From: Bacillota bacterium | GTDB lineage: Bacteria; Bacillota; Sulfobacillia; Sulfobacillales; JAIMBI01 | DNA length: 40,683 nucleotides | Reading direction: 5' to 3' | Assembly (NCBI GenBank): GCA_021795575.1 | Contig: JAJYPH010000009.1 | Span: forward strand, 1 to 40,683 | In this document: in pieces, positions 17,500 through 27,909 of the stretch | Numbering within the stretch: position 1 is the first letter of the stretch | Layout: every line of letters begins with the position of its first letter | The notes under the pieces: model-generated | Databases searched by the model: none | What the model was told of the DNA's origin: nothing | Seen by the model: only the letters and a program-made list of their open reading frames with translations | Program-made: the position numbers and the translations under genes

Positions 17500-18615
17500 T
17501 CACCGAAACTTCTCGCGGCGCGCTGCGCGGCCGTCCCGCGTACGCTGGGCCCACTGGCGGCGCGCCGCCGCCGCCAGTGCACGATCCTCCTTGCGGGCCT
17601 GAAACGCCTGCTCGCGTTCCAGCCGTCGGTACGATTCGAGCCGGCCGGGGTCCAGGTGACCCTCGGCCAACGCGTCCCGCACCGCACACCCCGGCTCGCC
17701 GTCGTGGCGGCAGTCCGTGAATCGGCAGCGCGCCGTGAGGGCGTCGATATCGCCAAACACTGACTGGAGCCCGCCGTCCAGGGCCACGAGGCCCACCTCG
17801 CGCATACCCGGGGTGTCAATCAACAGCGCCCCGCCCGCCAGGCGCAGGAGATGGCGAGACGTCGTCGTATGCCGTCCCCGGCCGTCCTGGAGCCGGACCG
17901 CCCCCACCGCCTGCTGGGGTTCCCGGCCGATGGCGGCATCCGGGTCTCCCTCGGCCCGCAGCGCGTTGACCAGGGTGGACTTGCCCACCCCGGACGAGCC
18001 CAGCAGCACGACGGTCTTCCCCGGCTCCAAGAACGGCGCCAGCTGGTCCAGCCCGGCTCCGGTGGCCGCACTCACCGCCCGCACCGGCACGCCCAGCGCG
18101 ACGGCCTCGGCCTCGTCGATCCGGGTGGCCGCGTCCGGCGCCTGGTCCACTTTGTTCAGGACGACGACGGGCGACGCCCCCCCGTCCCAGGCGAGCGCCA
18201 GGTACCGCTCCAACCGCCGCACGTTGAAATCGTGGTCCAGCGCCTGCACGATGAACGTATAGTCGACGTTGGCCGCGGCCACCTGGGCCAGCGTCCTCTC
18301 CCCCGCGGCCTGGCGGACAAACTGCGAGCGGCGCGGCAGCACACCGTGAATCCGATGCCGACTGGCGGGCGTGGCCTCCACGTAGTCACCCACCCCGGGC
18401 AGCGCGTCGACCTCCGTCACCTGATGCCGCAGGCGACCCGACAGCTCCGCCTCGCAGGTGCCCTGCCCCGTGGCCAGCCGGTACAGCCCCCGTTGTTCCT
18501 CGATAATGCGGGCGGGCTCCCCCGTCCGCGGTGCCCCGTCCCAGGCCGCCTGCCACCCGGCATCCCAACCCCACGCCGCCAGCGACGACGTCGGTCCCTG
18601 TCCTGATGCGTTCAA
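17500..18615 (-). CDS. rsgA: Ribosome small subunit-dependent GTPase A
   Basis: 371 residues from a TTG at 18615, selected because AAGGAGG ends 5 nt before it. RsgA is a circularly permuted GTPase that matures the 30S subunit. Seen in permuted order: an N-terminal OB-fold region (GVGDYVEATP), G4 VVLNKVDQ, G1 GSSGVGKSTLVNAL, the switch RGRHTTTSRH, G3 DTPGMRE, and the zinc knuckle CRFTDCRHDGEPGC. The basic C-terminal helix rich in Arg is usual. It converges with the MBL gene and is preceded by a possible attenuator. Confidence 0.95.
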   Translation of the reverse strand: MNASGQGPTSSLAAWGWDAGWQAAWDGAPRTGEPARIIEEQRGLYRLATGQGTCEAELSGRLRHQVTEVDALPGVGDYVEATPASRHRIHGVLPRRSQFVRQAAGERTLAQVAAANVDYTFIVQALDHDFNVRRLERYLALAWDGGASPVVVLNKVDQAPDAATRIDEAEAVALGVPVRAVSAATGAGLDQLAPFLEPGKTVVLLGSSGVGKSTLVNALRAEGDPDAAIGREPQQAVGAVRLQDGRGRHTTTSRHLLRLAGGALLIDTPGMREVGLVALDGGLQSVFGDIDALTARCRFTDCRHDGEPGCAVRDALAEGHLDPGRLESYRRLEREQAFQARKEDRALAAAARRQWAQRTRDGRAARREKFR

Positions 18616-18666
18616 CGCGGCCTCCTTGTTCTGGTTGCACACACGCCACACCTCTCGCCACAAGCA

Positions 18667-18693
18667 AAACGGCCTGGGCAGGGTGCCCAGGCC
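18667..18693 (-). terminator. Intrinsic terminator / attenuator in the rsgA leader
   Basis: On the minus strand GGCCTGGGCA-CCC-TGCCCAGGCC is followed by GTTTT. It lies 52 nt before the rsgA start and 18 nt after the stop of a 25-codon ORF, the arrangement of an attenuator. Confidence 0.6.
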
Positions 18694-18711
18694 GCGAGAG
18701 CGCGTGCGAGC

Positions 18712-18789
18712 CTACCAGGAGGCCAGCCGATCACCCCACGGGGAAATGGCACAACGCTGCCGACCCGCAACAACCCGCCAGGCCGTCAT
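18712..18789 (-). CDS. Possible 25-aa leader peptide upstream of rsgA
   Basis: A 25-codon ORF reads MTAWRVVAGRQRCAISPW... and ends ...ASW. A strong ribosome binding site (GGGGAGGTGG) stands 5 nt before the ATG. It contains three Trp codons, one of them the last before TAG, plus several Arg. It sits between a predicted promoter and a terminator hairpin preceding rsgA, so translation could decide read-through. It is too short for the ORF track. Real translation is inference; chance occurrence remains possible. Confidence 0.4.
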   Translation of the reverse strand: MTAWRVVAGRQRCAISPWGDRLASW

Positions 18790-18840
18790 AGCCGCCACCT
18801 CCCCTCACCGGACCCCTTCCTCCGGCCATTCGTGTAGCCC

Positions 18841-18869
18841 ATGATGATGGCCGGCCCTGCGGTTGTCAA
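18841..18869 (-). promoter_or_regulatory. Possible promoter of the rsgA leader
   Basis: On the minus strand TTGACA (18864-18869) and CATCAT (18841-18846) are spaced 17 bp, about 50 nt before the leader ORF. It lies at the border to the IS630 remnant. Confidence 0.45.
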
Positions 18870-19669
18870 GCGTGTCCCGACGGAGAGCCCGCTCGAGGGC
18901 CTGGAGAATCCGCTGGCGCGGCCGCACCAGCGGAAAGAAAAACGTCGGCCTCTCCCAAACCGCCGTCAGCCGGATCTGGCGCGCGTTTGGGATCCAACCT
19001 CGCCGCACCGAGTCGTTCAAGTTGTCGTCCGACCCTCTGTTCGTGGACAAGGTCCGCGACGTGGTGGCGTTCTACCTCGACCCGCCCGAGCGCGCCGTGG
19101 TGTTCTGCGTCGATGAGAAGACGCAAATCCAGGCCTTGCACCGACAGCCGCCCCTGCTGCCGCTGATGCCGGGGACACCGGCCCGTCGGAGCCACGATTA
19201 TCAACGCCACGGCACCACCAGCCGGTTTGCCGCCCTAACCTGGCAGATCGGGGAGGTGGTGGGGAGCCTGCGGCACCGGCATCGGACCCAGGAGTTCCAA
19301 GCGTTTCTGGGCCGCCTCGACACGACGGTCCCTGCGGACCTTGCGGTCCATAACGTGTTGGACCACGATGCGACCCACCAAGCGCCCCCGGTTCAGCGCT
19401 GGCTGGTCAAGCACCCGCGGTTTGCCCTGCATTTCACGCCCACCAGCGCCTCGTGGCTGAATCTCGTGGAGCGGTGGTTCGCGGAACTGACCACGAGAAA
19501 GCTCCAACGGTCCGCCCATCAGAGTGTCAAAGAGCGGGAAAGCGATATTGAGGCGTGGATCGCCGCCTGGAATGACCGTCCCCGGCCCTATGTGTGGGTG
19601 AAGACGGCCGACCAGATACTCGCGGCCCTTGCAAACTATTGCAAACGCATTTCCAACTCAGGACACTAG
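18863..19669 (+). pseudogene. IS630 family transposase, 5'-truncated
   Basis: Recognisable similarity starts only around 18935 (LSQTAVSRIWRAFGIQPRR), so the ~90-100 residue N-terminal helix-turn-helix is missing. The catalytic part is complete: first Asp in FCVDEKTQIQAL, second in VLDHDATHQAP, and Glu in SASWLNLVERWF. The last codons (SGH*) use CTCAGGACACTAG, which fits the right-end terminal repeat type of this group as I recall it. No matching left end is visible, so the element is not autonomous. Its end overlaps the end of the convergent hsdR remnant by 12 nt. Confidence 0.88.
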
Positions 19670-20582
19670 GTCCCGCACCAGCCGTGCAAACCCACTGCGT
19701 ACACGGTCGTTGCCCTGCACCTGGCTGGCCATCGCCTGGTAGTGGTCCAAGCCCTCAAGCACTGTCTCGATGAAATCCTGGTCAAAGGACCCGAGGCTGA
19801 ACTGCTCCTTCGTGTTGTGGCGCGCCTGTTCCCCCAGATGGTCCCTTTCGAGGAGCTTGCCGGCCACATGGTCCAGATATGCGATTGCGTCGGCATCCGT
19901 GAGTTCGCCGTCGAAGAGGTTGTTTATGGCCTGGATCAGTTCACTGAGTGCTACAAGCTTTTCATCCCGCACCTTGGCGCCTCCGACGCTCGTCACCGGG
20001 CGCACCGCGGTGGCGGCACTCCCGCGTTGGAGATCCCGCATCCCCTGGTCGCTCAGGCGATAATGGGTCAACTGGGCCCCCGAGAGATCAATCGCTTGGT
20101 GAAGATTCTCGTCTCTCAAGAGGGCCGCCAGCGCCTTGGAGAAGTGATAGCGCTCCTCCAAGTCGGTGTCGCCGTGGTCGAAGATCTGCGCCAAGAACTC
20201 GTACGCCCGCGTAAAGCTGCCCACGTCCTTGCGAAACAGGTCCAGCACCTCCAGCGACTGGGGTCCGACGCCTGCTCGGCGGCTTGGTACCGGACGCAGA
20301 ATCGGTCCACCGCCGGGGCCATGATCCGCTGGAGATCGGCCTGCCGGTCGTGCGGATTGAACAGGGCGTGAGCAAACGCCGTCACCTCACTCAGCAGGTA
20401 GATGCCCGTCCGGTCGAGCTTCGTTTGCAGGTCGTGGAGAACAGTCGGATCGGAGGCCCCCTGGAGTTGGGTGGCACCGTAGTAGGGCGCGAAGGCGGCC
20501 GTGATCCGAACGTGGTGTCCTTGCCCGGGGCCGTGCGATTCAACCGCGACAGTGTCTGCACTGCCTTTTGCAGGCCGTTCAC
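19658..20582 (-). pseudogene. hsdR: C-terminal remnant of type I restriction enzyme subunit HsdR, frameshifted
   Basis: Three pieces in different frames join into one HsdR C-terminus. The first is VNGLQKAVQTLSRLNR (helicase motif VI) from 20582. The second reads ITAAFAPYYGATQLQGASDP, TGIYLLSEVTAFAHAL and DRFCVRYQAAEQAS. The third is the long frame from 20248 (LDLFRKDVGSFTRAYEFLAQ, IDLSGAQLTHYRL, LTDADAIAYLDHVAGKLLE, NTKEQFSLGSFDQDF). The nuclease and most helicase motor domains are gone, and no hsdM or hsdS is near. At least two frameshifts make it dead. The last two codons and the stop come from the abutting IS630 end. Confidence 0.85.
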
Positions 20583-20606
20583 TCGCTAAGTGGCGATTGC
20601 GAGTCG

Positions 20607-21092
20607 TCAGTAATTACTGATGCCCTCCGGCAAGATTAATGGCCACTGTCCATGGTAGCCCACCATCGCGCGCACCTCGCCCTTGCTCGCCGACAACTTA
20701 CGGTAAGTTACCCCCTGTAAGGCGACTGTCACGATATAGTGCTGCGGGAGTCGGGCAACCGTGAATGTATCCGACACCTCGCCTCTGCGTGCATCGTAGC
20801 GCCACCGTGGCGAGCCAAACGCCGCAGCCTGCATAGCCGTGGACCGACGCTCTACGACCGTCCATTGGGGCGTCGTAATAGTAGCCACGTCCGGATGGCA
20901 GGGTTGGCGGCACGGAGAGAGCGTCGTGCGGTGCCAAGCGGGGGCCTGGGGGACATAGAAGGACAGGAAACCGCCGGGTGGGGCCCGAACCAGGGTCCAG
21001 GCAGGCGCGCCCCCACACCCCGCAAGGGTCAACAGGCCCCCTGCGAGCAACGCGCAGAAGGCGTTGACGCTCTTGCTCTTAAGGCGTAACAA
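20607..21092 (-). CDS. Small lipoprotein of unknown function
   Basis: 161 residues from a TTG at 21092 with AGGGAG 6 nt upstream; the track's longer ORF to 21281 runs through another gene's frame. The N-terminus is basic and then hydrophobic (LLRLKSKSVNAFCALLAGG) and ends in the lipobox LTLAGC, so it should be lipidated on cysteine and anchored outside. The rest (TLVRAPPGGFLSFYVPQAPAWH, ITTPQWTVVERRS, ARLPQHYIVTVALQGVTY) looks like a small beta-rich domain similar in style to PsbP-like or DUF-type lipoproteins, but I do not recognise it. Its start overlaps the end of the upstream decayed frame by 14 nt. Confidence 0.65.
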   Translation of the reverse strand: MLRLKSKSVNAFCALLAGGLLTLAGCGGAPAWTLVRAPPGGFLSFYVPQAPAWHRTTLSPCRQPCHPDVATITTPQWTVVERRSTAMQAAAFGSPRWRYDARRGEVSDTFTVARLPQHYIVTVALQGVTYRKLSASKGEVRAMVGYHGQWPLILPEGISNY

Positions 21093-21420
21093 TACAAGCT
21101 CCCTGATCTGTGTCTCCCGGATGCGTAAAAGTGATTGGGTTCGACGACCCTCCATTCGTGATGGCCCCCACGTTATCCAGAAATTGCCCGCTGTCGTCTT
21201 GGAGAAGGGTAAATAAGTGCGCCCAATTCCCCATATACTTTGATACCGTGCTGGTTCTCGTACCGGCGTCAGCCTCGGCATTGTTAATAGTTGCTGTTCC
21301 GAAATTGGCAGGCGAGCAAGGGGTTAAATGTCAGTGGCGTCACGTTGGGAGGAGGCCCGGCTCCTATCGAAACCAACGAAATCGACACTCCGGCGACCAC
21401 CGCCAGCTACGGACGTGGCA
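21079..21420 (-). pseudogene. Decayed exported or pilin-like protein, 5'-truncated
   Basis: An open frame (21330 down to the TAA at 21079, ~83 codons) reads NFGTATINNAEADAGTRTST, FTLLQDDSGQFLDNVGAI, HPGDTDQGACIVTP. It is Gly/Thr/Asn-rich like a surface or pilin C-terminus. A second frame just upstream (VVAGVSISLVSIGAGPPPNV) supplies a hydrophobic segment and would join after a frameshift near 21330. The ribosome binding site and start of the lipoprotein lie inside its end, as in an operon. No family can be named. It is truncated by the ISL3-like remnant. Confidence 0.35.
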
Positions 21421-21488
21421 TCTTCACAATAGCACCTCGGGTGGAATCATATGCCTTCGACGGCTCCGAGTCAAGGGCATAACCGGCT

Positions 21489-21840
21489 CTATGTCAAACC
21501 CTGTGGGATCTGGATCGGTGGACGGAAGCGAGCAACATCTTCCGGCGATAGCGATCGCGGTGGCGGAACCCATAGCTCGGGCGCTTCTGGCTCTTGATCT
21601 GGGTGTAGCCGCCCTCGACGGACCCGTGGGTGAACGGCTGGGCCCGTGGCCAGCGCACCAACAGCGCGGGCCGCCATCTGCGGAGCGTCTGGGCCTATTG
21701 GTAGCCTTCGGCGTCGTGCCGCCTCGGCGTTGATGAGCCAGCGGTTCAGGTGCGCGGTCGCCGCCGTTCCGGCCGGCGCCTGGATGAGCCTCCGCCGGTC
21801 TTCTTTCAAGCGGTGGAATGGGCCCTACGCCGGATAGGTA
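21489..21840 (-). pseudogene. ISL3-like transposase C-terminal remnant
   Basis: Across two frames the minus strand gives AHLNRWLINAEA, LRRWRPALLVRWPRAQPFTH, then GSVEGGYTQIKSQKRPSYGF and RHRDRYRRKMLLA. The EGxxxxIKxxKRxxYGFRxxxxxRxK pattern is the C-terminal signature of ISL3-type transposases. Only ~110 residues remain, frameshifted, with no terminal repeats seen. Confidence 0.6.
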
Positions 21841-21859
21841 GTTTGAATCGGTGCGAGCG

Positions 21860-22829
21860 CCTCCGGCTGCGGGGGCCAGCCGCGCGCTGGGGATGCACCG
21901 GGCGGTGCCTCGAAACGAGGCTTCATCCATGGACCGCACCACGTCCCCGGGGAGATCCCACCCCGGACCGTCCGCGAGCGCCCCCACGCGGTCCACCCAG
22001 CGACGCCAGCGCCCGACGCCCACGCCCAGCCCGGTGGCGACTCCGCGGAAGCTCCAGGCGCTGCCACGCCGCCAGGTAGATGGGGCGCAGCGCCGCGGTG
22101 AGAGCCGCGTAGTCCTTCCGGGCGGCATACGGGATTGAGTTCCGGATCTGGTGGACAATGCATTTGTGCACGTCGGCTTTCGGGAAGACGGTCGCAATCG
22201 CCTCTCTGAAGCCGGTGAAGTGGTCCACCGCCACCACCAGGACGTCCTGGTAGCCGTCGAGGTCAATGCCCACCACCATGTAGGCGGCTTTGGCGACCAC
22301 CCGGCCGTCCTTGCGGACCTTCTAGTGGATGGCGTCCAGGAACACCACGGGGTAGCAGGCGGCCAGCGGCCGCTGCTGCCACTCCGTGATGCGGGGCAAC
22401 AGCTTGTCCGTGATGTTCGAGACCAGGGCCGGCGAGATCTCCACGCCGTAGAGGTCGGCCAGCTGGGCCTGAATGTCCCGGGTCGGTCCCCCGCGCATAC
22501 CGGGGTCCTCCATGCCCACCATCGTGGTCTGGTGGGGCGGCACCACGACGGGCGTGAAGCGCCCGTCGCGGTCGCGGGGGATCTCGAGCGGCACCTCCCC
22601 GTATTCCGTGGGGACCTGCTTGGGGGTACCGGCCGTTGCGCCGGTTCGGGGTGGGTTTGGGGCCGGCCTGGTGCTTGGGATAGCCCAGGTGCGTCTCCAG
22701 CTCGCCGTCTAACAGCGCCTGCAGCGTCTCGGCCAAGAGTCCTTTCAAGGCCCGCTGGACGTCTTCGGGGGACCGGAAGTCATGGGTCGCGATGAAGTCG
22801 CGCATTTGCTCGGGCGTCAACATGCTCAT
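21860..22829 (-). pseudogene. IS256 family (mutator-type) transposase, decayed
   Basis: It starts properly: AAGGAGG, ATG at 22829, MSMLTPEQMRDFIATHDF, ALLDGELETHLGYPKHQ. It then shifts frame after PTPNRRNGR into LEIPRDRDGRFTPVVVPPHQ, VEISPALVSNITDKLLPRIT, VVFLDAIH. There it meets an in-frame TAG (22322-22324) where Tyr or Val is expected, and continues as KVRKDGRVVAKAAYMVVGID, VDHFTGFREAIATVFPKADV, CIVHQIRNSIPYAARKDY. Further shifts follow (SWRRW-like GRWRRWVDRVGALADGPGWD) and the C-terminus is lost near the ISL3 remnant. It is clearly inactive. Confidence 0.85.
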
Positions 22830-22928
22830 GGGCAGCCTCCTTACGGCAAACTCCAATATATGGGACCACGGAGTTTACACAACCCGTGCTGCACTCCCTC
22901 ACGATCCCGAGCCTCGCCGATTTGTGGG

Positions 22929-22958
22929 TTGACCCATCTTGCCTCCTCGCTTTAGAAT
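22929..22958 (+). promoter_or_regulatory. Promoter of katG
   Basis: TTGACC (22929-22934) and TAGAAT (22953-22958) are 18 bp apart, giving a ~90-nt leader. I see no clear PerR or Fur box around it. Confidence 0.5.
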
Positions 22959-23015
22959 CTGTCTCAGGTAGGAGACGATATGCTTTGCTGCTTTGACCGC
23001 ATGGCCGTCCGCTAG

Positions 23016-25241
<2,226 letters not shown>

Positions 25242-25265
25242 CCTCGTAGGCTCCGCTTCGCTCAT

Positions 25266-25291
25266 GCCGGTCCGCCAAGTGGCGGGCCGGC
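25266..25291 (+). terminator. Hairpin after katG
   Basis: GCCGGTCCGCC-AAGT-GGCGGGCCGGC, 11-bp arms with one wobble pair, 25 nt after the katG stop. There is no T-run, so termination would be weak or the hairpin protects the 3' end. Confidence 0.5.
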
Positions 25292-25583
25292 TTGCACGTG
25301 GTACGCGCCTGTTGCTCCCCTCAATGCCGCCCCTTGCCTAGTCTCGGGGCGGCGTCGAGCGGCACCGCGGCGGCCAGGACACCAAGAACAGCGCCATGCC
25401 GACGCGGTGCTCACGCCACCGAAAGACCGCCCGGAGACGAGGGGTCACGGAATCCGGACCCGGCCACCCGGGGACTCAGGCATCTCCAGAACATGGCGAT
25501 ATGTGGCGCGCACGCGCAGCGGGTGATTACCTCCTGGTTGAAACGTTGCTGGATGCTTGGGTCCGGTGGATTCTGCGCGACGG
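25292..25583. other. Non-coding stretch, nothing assigned
   Basis: The short ORFs here show no family resemblance and no ribosome binding sites. I see no RNA gene or repeat between the katG hairpin and the next terminator. Confidence 0.5.
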
Positions 25584-25606
25584 CGAGCGACCCCGTCGCT
25601 CGTTTT
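25584..25606 (+). terminator. Intrinsic terminator before the aquaporin gene
   Basis: CGAGCGAC-CCC-GTCGCTCG followed by TTTT, a perfect 8-bp stem. It would stop read-through from katG about 25 nt before the next start. Confidence 0.6.
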
Positions 25607-25628
25607 CGGCCATGCTACACTCGACGGG

Positions 25629-26456
25629 ATGACAAACGCGAGTCCGCGTCGATCCCGTGCCGCGCCGCCGCATGCCGTGTGGCGCTTGTACCTGTCGGAA
25701 TGTGTCGGCACGCTGCTGCTGGTCGCCGTCGGTTGCTCCTTTGTGGTGTTCGACTTTGCCAAAGGCAGCCCCATGGTGCACGCGGTCCCCAGCGCGGCGG
25801 CGCGCCGGGCGCTGACGGGGTTTCTCTTTGGGGCCACCGGGGGCTCCATTGCCCTGTCACCCGTCGGCCGGGTTAGCGGTGCCCACATCAACCCGGTGGT
25901 CTCGCTCGCGTTTTGGCGCCGCGGCAAGCTGGCCCTGGGTGTGACGGTCGGGTACGTGACCGCGCAGTTGCTGGGCGCCATCTTGGGCGCCCTGCCGCTC
26001 CTGCTGTGGGGGCCGTGGGCGGCCAGCGTACATTTGGCCGCGACGGCACCGGGTCCAGCGGGCCCCCTGGTGGCGGTCCTGGGCGAGGTGGGCGCCACCA
26101 CCTGCTTGGTGGTGGGCTTGTTCGTGTTTCTGGGCCACCGACGCCTGCGTCGGTTCACGCCCGGCCTCTTTGCGCCGCTTTACGCGCTAATGGTGTGGCT
26201 CGAGGCGCCCCTGTCCGGCACCAGCACCAACCCGGCCCGCAGTCTGGGCCCGGCACTGGTGGGTCACGTGTGGACGGGCTGGTGGGTCGACTGGATCGGC
26301 CCCCTGGCCGGCCTCGCCGTCGGTTTGGCCATTCTCCAGCTTCCACAGCTGGCGCGCCTCGAGGAAGAAGTGGCCAAGCTTTACCATTTTCACTGGGACC
26401 CGCACGGCATCCTGCACGGCACACGCCCTCCCACGTCGCGATCCTTGCCCGACTGA
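25629..26456 (+). CDS. MIP family channel (aquaporin / glycerol facilitator-like)
   Basis: 275 residues from the ATG at 25629. No ribosome binding site is seen; a TACACT hexamer 8 nt upstream suggests a possibly leaderless mRNA. Six membrane helices and two half-helices are evident. The first selectivity motif reads SGAHINPVVSLAFW (NPV instead of NPA) and the second SGTSTNPARSLGPAL is normal. The N-terminal helix SECVGTLLLVAVGCSFVVF is typical. It should conduct water or small neutral solutes, and proximity to katG raises peroxide as a possibility (inference). The C-terminal tail contains HFHWDPHGILHG. Confidence 0.88.
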   Translation: MTNASPRRSRAAPPHAVWRLYLSECVGTLLLVAVGCSFVVFDFAKGSPMVHAVPSAAARRALTGFLFGATGGSIALSPVGRVSGAHINPVVSLAFWRRGKLALGVTVGYVTAQLLGAILGALPLLLWGPWAASVHLAATAPGPAGPLVAVLGEVGATTCLVVGLFVFLGHRRLRRFTPGLFAPLYALMVWLEAPLSGTSTNPARSLGPALVGHVWTGWWVDWIGPLAGLAVGLAILQLPQLARLEEEVAKLYHFHWDPHGILHGTRPPTSRSLPD

Positions 26457-26514
26457 TCACCAGACCCGACCCGTGTGCTGAACTGGCGCACTTGGGGTAT
26501 CATGAACCAAACTA

Positions 26515-26529
26515 GTTGACCCGGTTAAC
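26515..26529. promoter_or_regulatory. Operator-like palindrome before the MFS gene
   Basis: GTTGAC-CCG-GTTAAC is a 15-bp palindrome with one mismatch, 20 nt before the MFS start and just downstream of a possible TATCAT -10 box (26498-26503). It resembles a repressor site; no regulator gene is adjacent. Confidence 0.4.
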
Positions 26530-26549
26530 GATCGGCGAGGTGGAGCGAA

Positions 26550-27785
26550 GTGACCCAAAATCTGAAGTGGCTGTATTGGGGTAGAGGCCTGCGCAGTTTT
26601 TCCACCGCGTTTCTGACGGTGGCTTTTCCGCTGTATCTCGCGGTGTCGGGCTACAGCGCCGCACGCTTGGGGCTGGTGCTCGGGGTGGCCGGCGGGGTGA
26701 CGCTGGTGCTGGTGGCCACGGTGGGCATCATCGGAGACAAATATGGCCGCCGGCGCGTCATCATGGGCCTGGCGGCGCTGGCGGCCATTGGCGGCGCAGT
26801 GCTGACGCGGTCGGTAGCCTTTTGGCCGGTGGTGTTGGCCAGCGGGCTGGGTGGCGTCGGTAAAGGCGGCGGGGCGGGCAGTGGAGGATCCTGGGGCCCG
26901 GTATTTCCGGCTGAGCAGCCGCTGGTGGCGGGCGCTGCGCGCGACGACAACCGAACCCGGGCGTTTGGAACGATCTCGTTCGTGGGGGTCATGGCCGGCG
27001 CCGCAGGGTCGCTGGTGGCCGCGGTACCGGAGATCCTGCACAGCCATGGCTGGACGTGGGCGGCCAGCTACCAGTTGCTGTTTGCCGCGTCGGTGGTGGT
27101 TTCGCTGGCCATGGTGGCGGTCACCATCCCGCTGCGGGAAAACCCGCCCTCGCAAACTCCCGCCACGGCCGCCGATGCGCCACCCATCTCGTTTAAGCAG
27201 CTCCTGGGGCGGCTCGGATTCACGAATGCGTTAAACGGTTTGGGATTCGGGTTTTTGGGCCCACTGCTGACGTACTGGTTCTACCGCCGCTACGGCGTCG
27301 GCCCCGCCGAGTTGGGCGTCTTGTACACCGTCGTCAACCTGGCGTCGGCCCTGCCGTATCTCTGGTCGTCCAATCTGACCGCGCACTGGGGCGCCGTGAA
27401 GACGGTGACCTATACGCGGGCCATTGGTCTCTTGGTACTGCTGTCGATGGCCATCTGCCCGACGTTCGTGCTGGCCGGGATCGCCTATATGCTGCGCATG
27501 ATTTTCAACTCGCTCGGCATGCCCGCCCGGCAGTCGTTTGTGATGGGCGTGAGCGACGACCGGTATCGCAGCCGGGTGTCGGCCTTCAGCTCGCTGCCGT
27601 CCCAAGTCACCGCGATGGTGAGTCCGGTGGTGGCCGGCGCGATGATGGAGGCGGTCTTGGACATTCCCATCTTCGGTGCCACGCTGTTTATGGGCATGAA
27701 CCTGGTCGCGTATTACTGGCTGTTCCACGATGTGCGCCCCCCAGAAGAGCGATCGCCAGCCCGCGTGGCCGGCGGGTCCACCTGA
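26550..27785 (+). CDS. MFS transporter
   Basis: 411 residues from a GTG preceded by GAGGTGGAG. Twelve hydrophobic helices in two halves. The MFS loop 2-3 motif is GDKYGRRRVIMG. A Gly-rich segment (GGVGKGGGAGSGGSWGPVFP) followed by EQPLVAGAARDDNRTRAFG marks helices 4-5. The second half holds YMLRMIFNSLGMPARQSFVMG. It is a drug/metabolite-type exporter or sugar carrier; the substrate is not readable. It is followed by an S9 peptidase 124 nt away with its own promoter. Confidence 0.9.
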   Translation: MTQNLKWLYWGRGLRSFSTAFLTVAFPLYLAVSGYSAARLGLVLGVAGGVTLVLVATVGIIGDKYGRRRVIMGLAALAAIGGAVLTRSVAFWPVVLASGLGGVGKGGGAGSGGSWGPVFPAEQPLVAGAARDDNRTRAFGTISFVGVMAGAAGSLVAAVPEILHSHGWTWAASYQLLFAASVVVSLAMVAVTIPLRENPPSQTPATAADAPPISFKQLLGRLGFTNALNGLGFGFLGPLLTYWFYRRYGVGPAELGVLYTVVNLASALPYLWSSNLTAHWGAVKTVTYTRAIGLLVLLSMAICPTFVLAGIAYMLRMIFNSLGMPARQSFVMGVSDDRYRSRVSAFSSLPSQVTAMVSPVVAGAMMEAVLDIPIFGATLFMGMNLVAYYWLFHDVRPPEERSPARVAGGST

Positions 27786-27825
27786 CGCCGCTGCCAACAA
27801 CGGCAACAACGTCCCCAGGCGAGCC

Positions 27826-27855
27826 TTACCCGATGGTCGGAGGATTCCGTATGAT
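27826..27855 (+). promoter_or_regulatory. Possible promoter of the S9 peptidase gene
   Basis: TTACCC (27826-27831) and TATGAT (27850-27855) are 18 bp apart, 54 nt before the start codon. Confidence 0.4.
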
Positions 27856-27909
27856 GGGCCCGCCGCCGAACATACCGCAGCCAGTCATGGCAACTCAAGG
27901 AGGTTCCTG

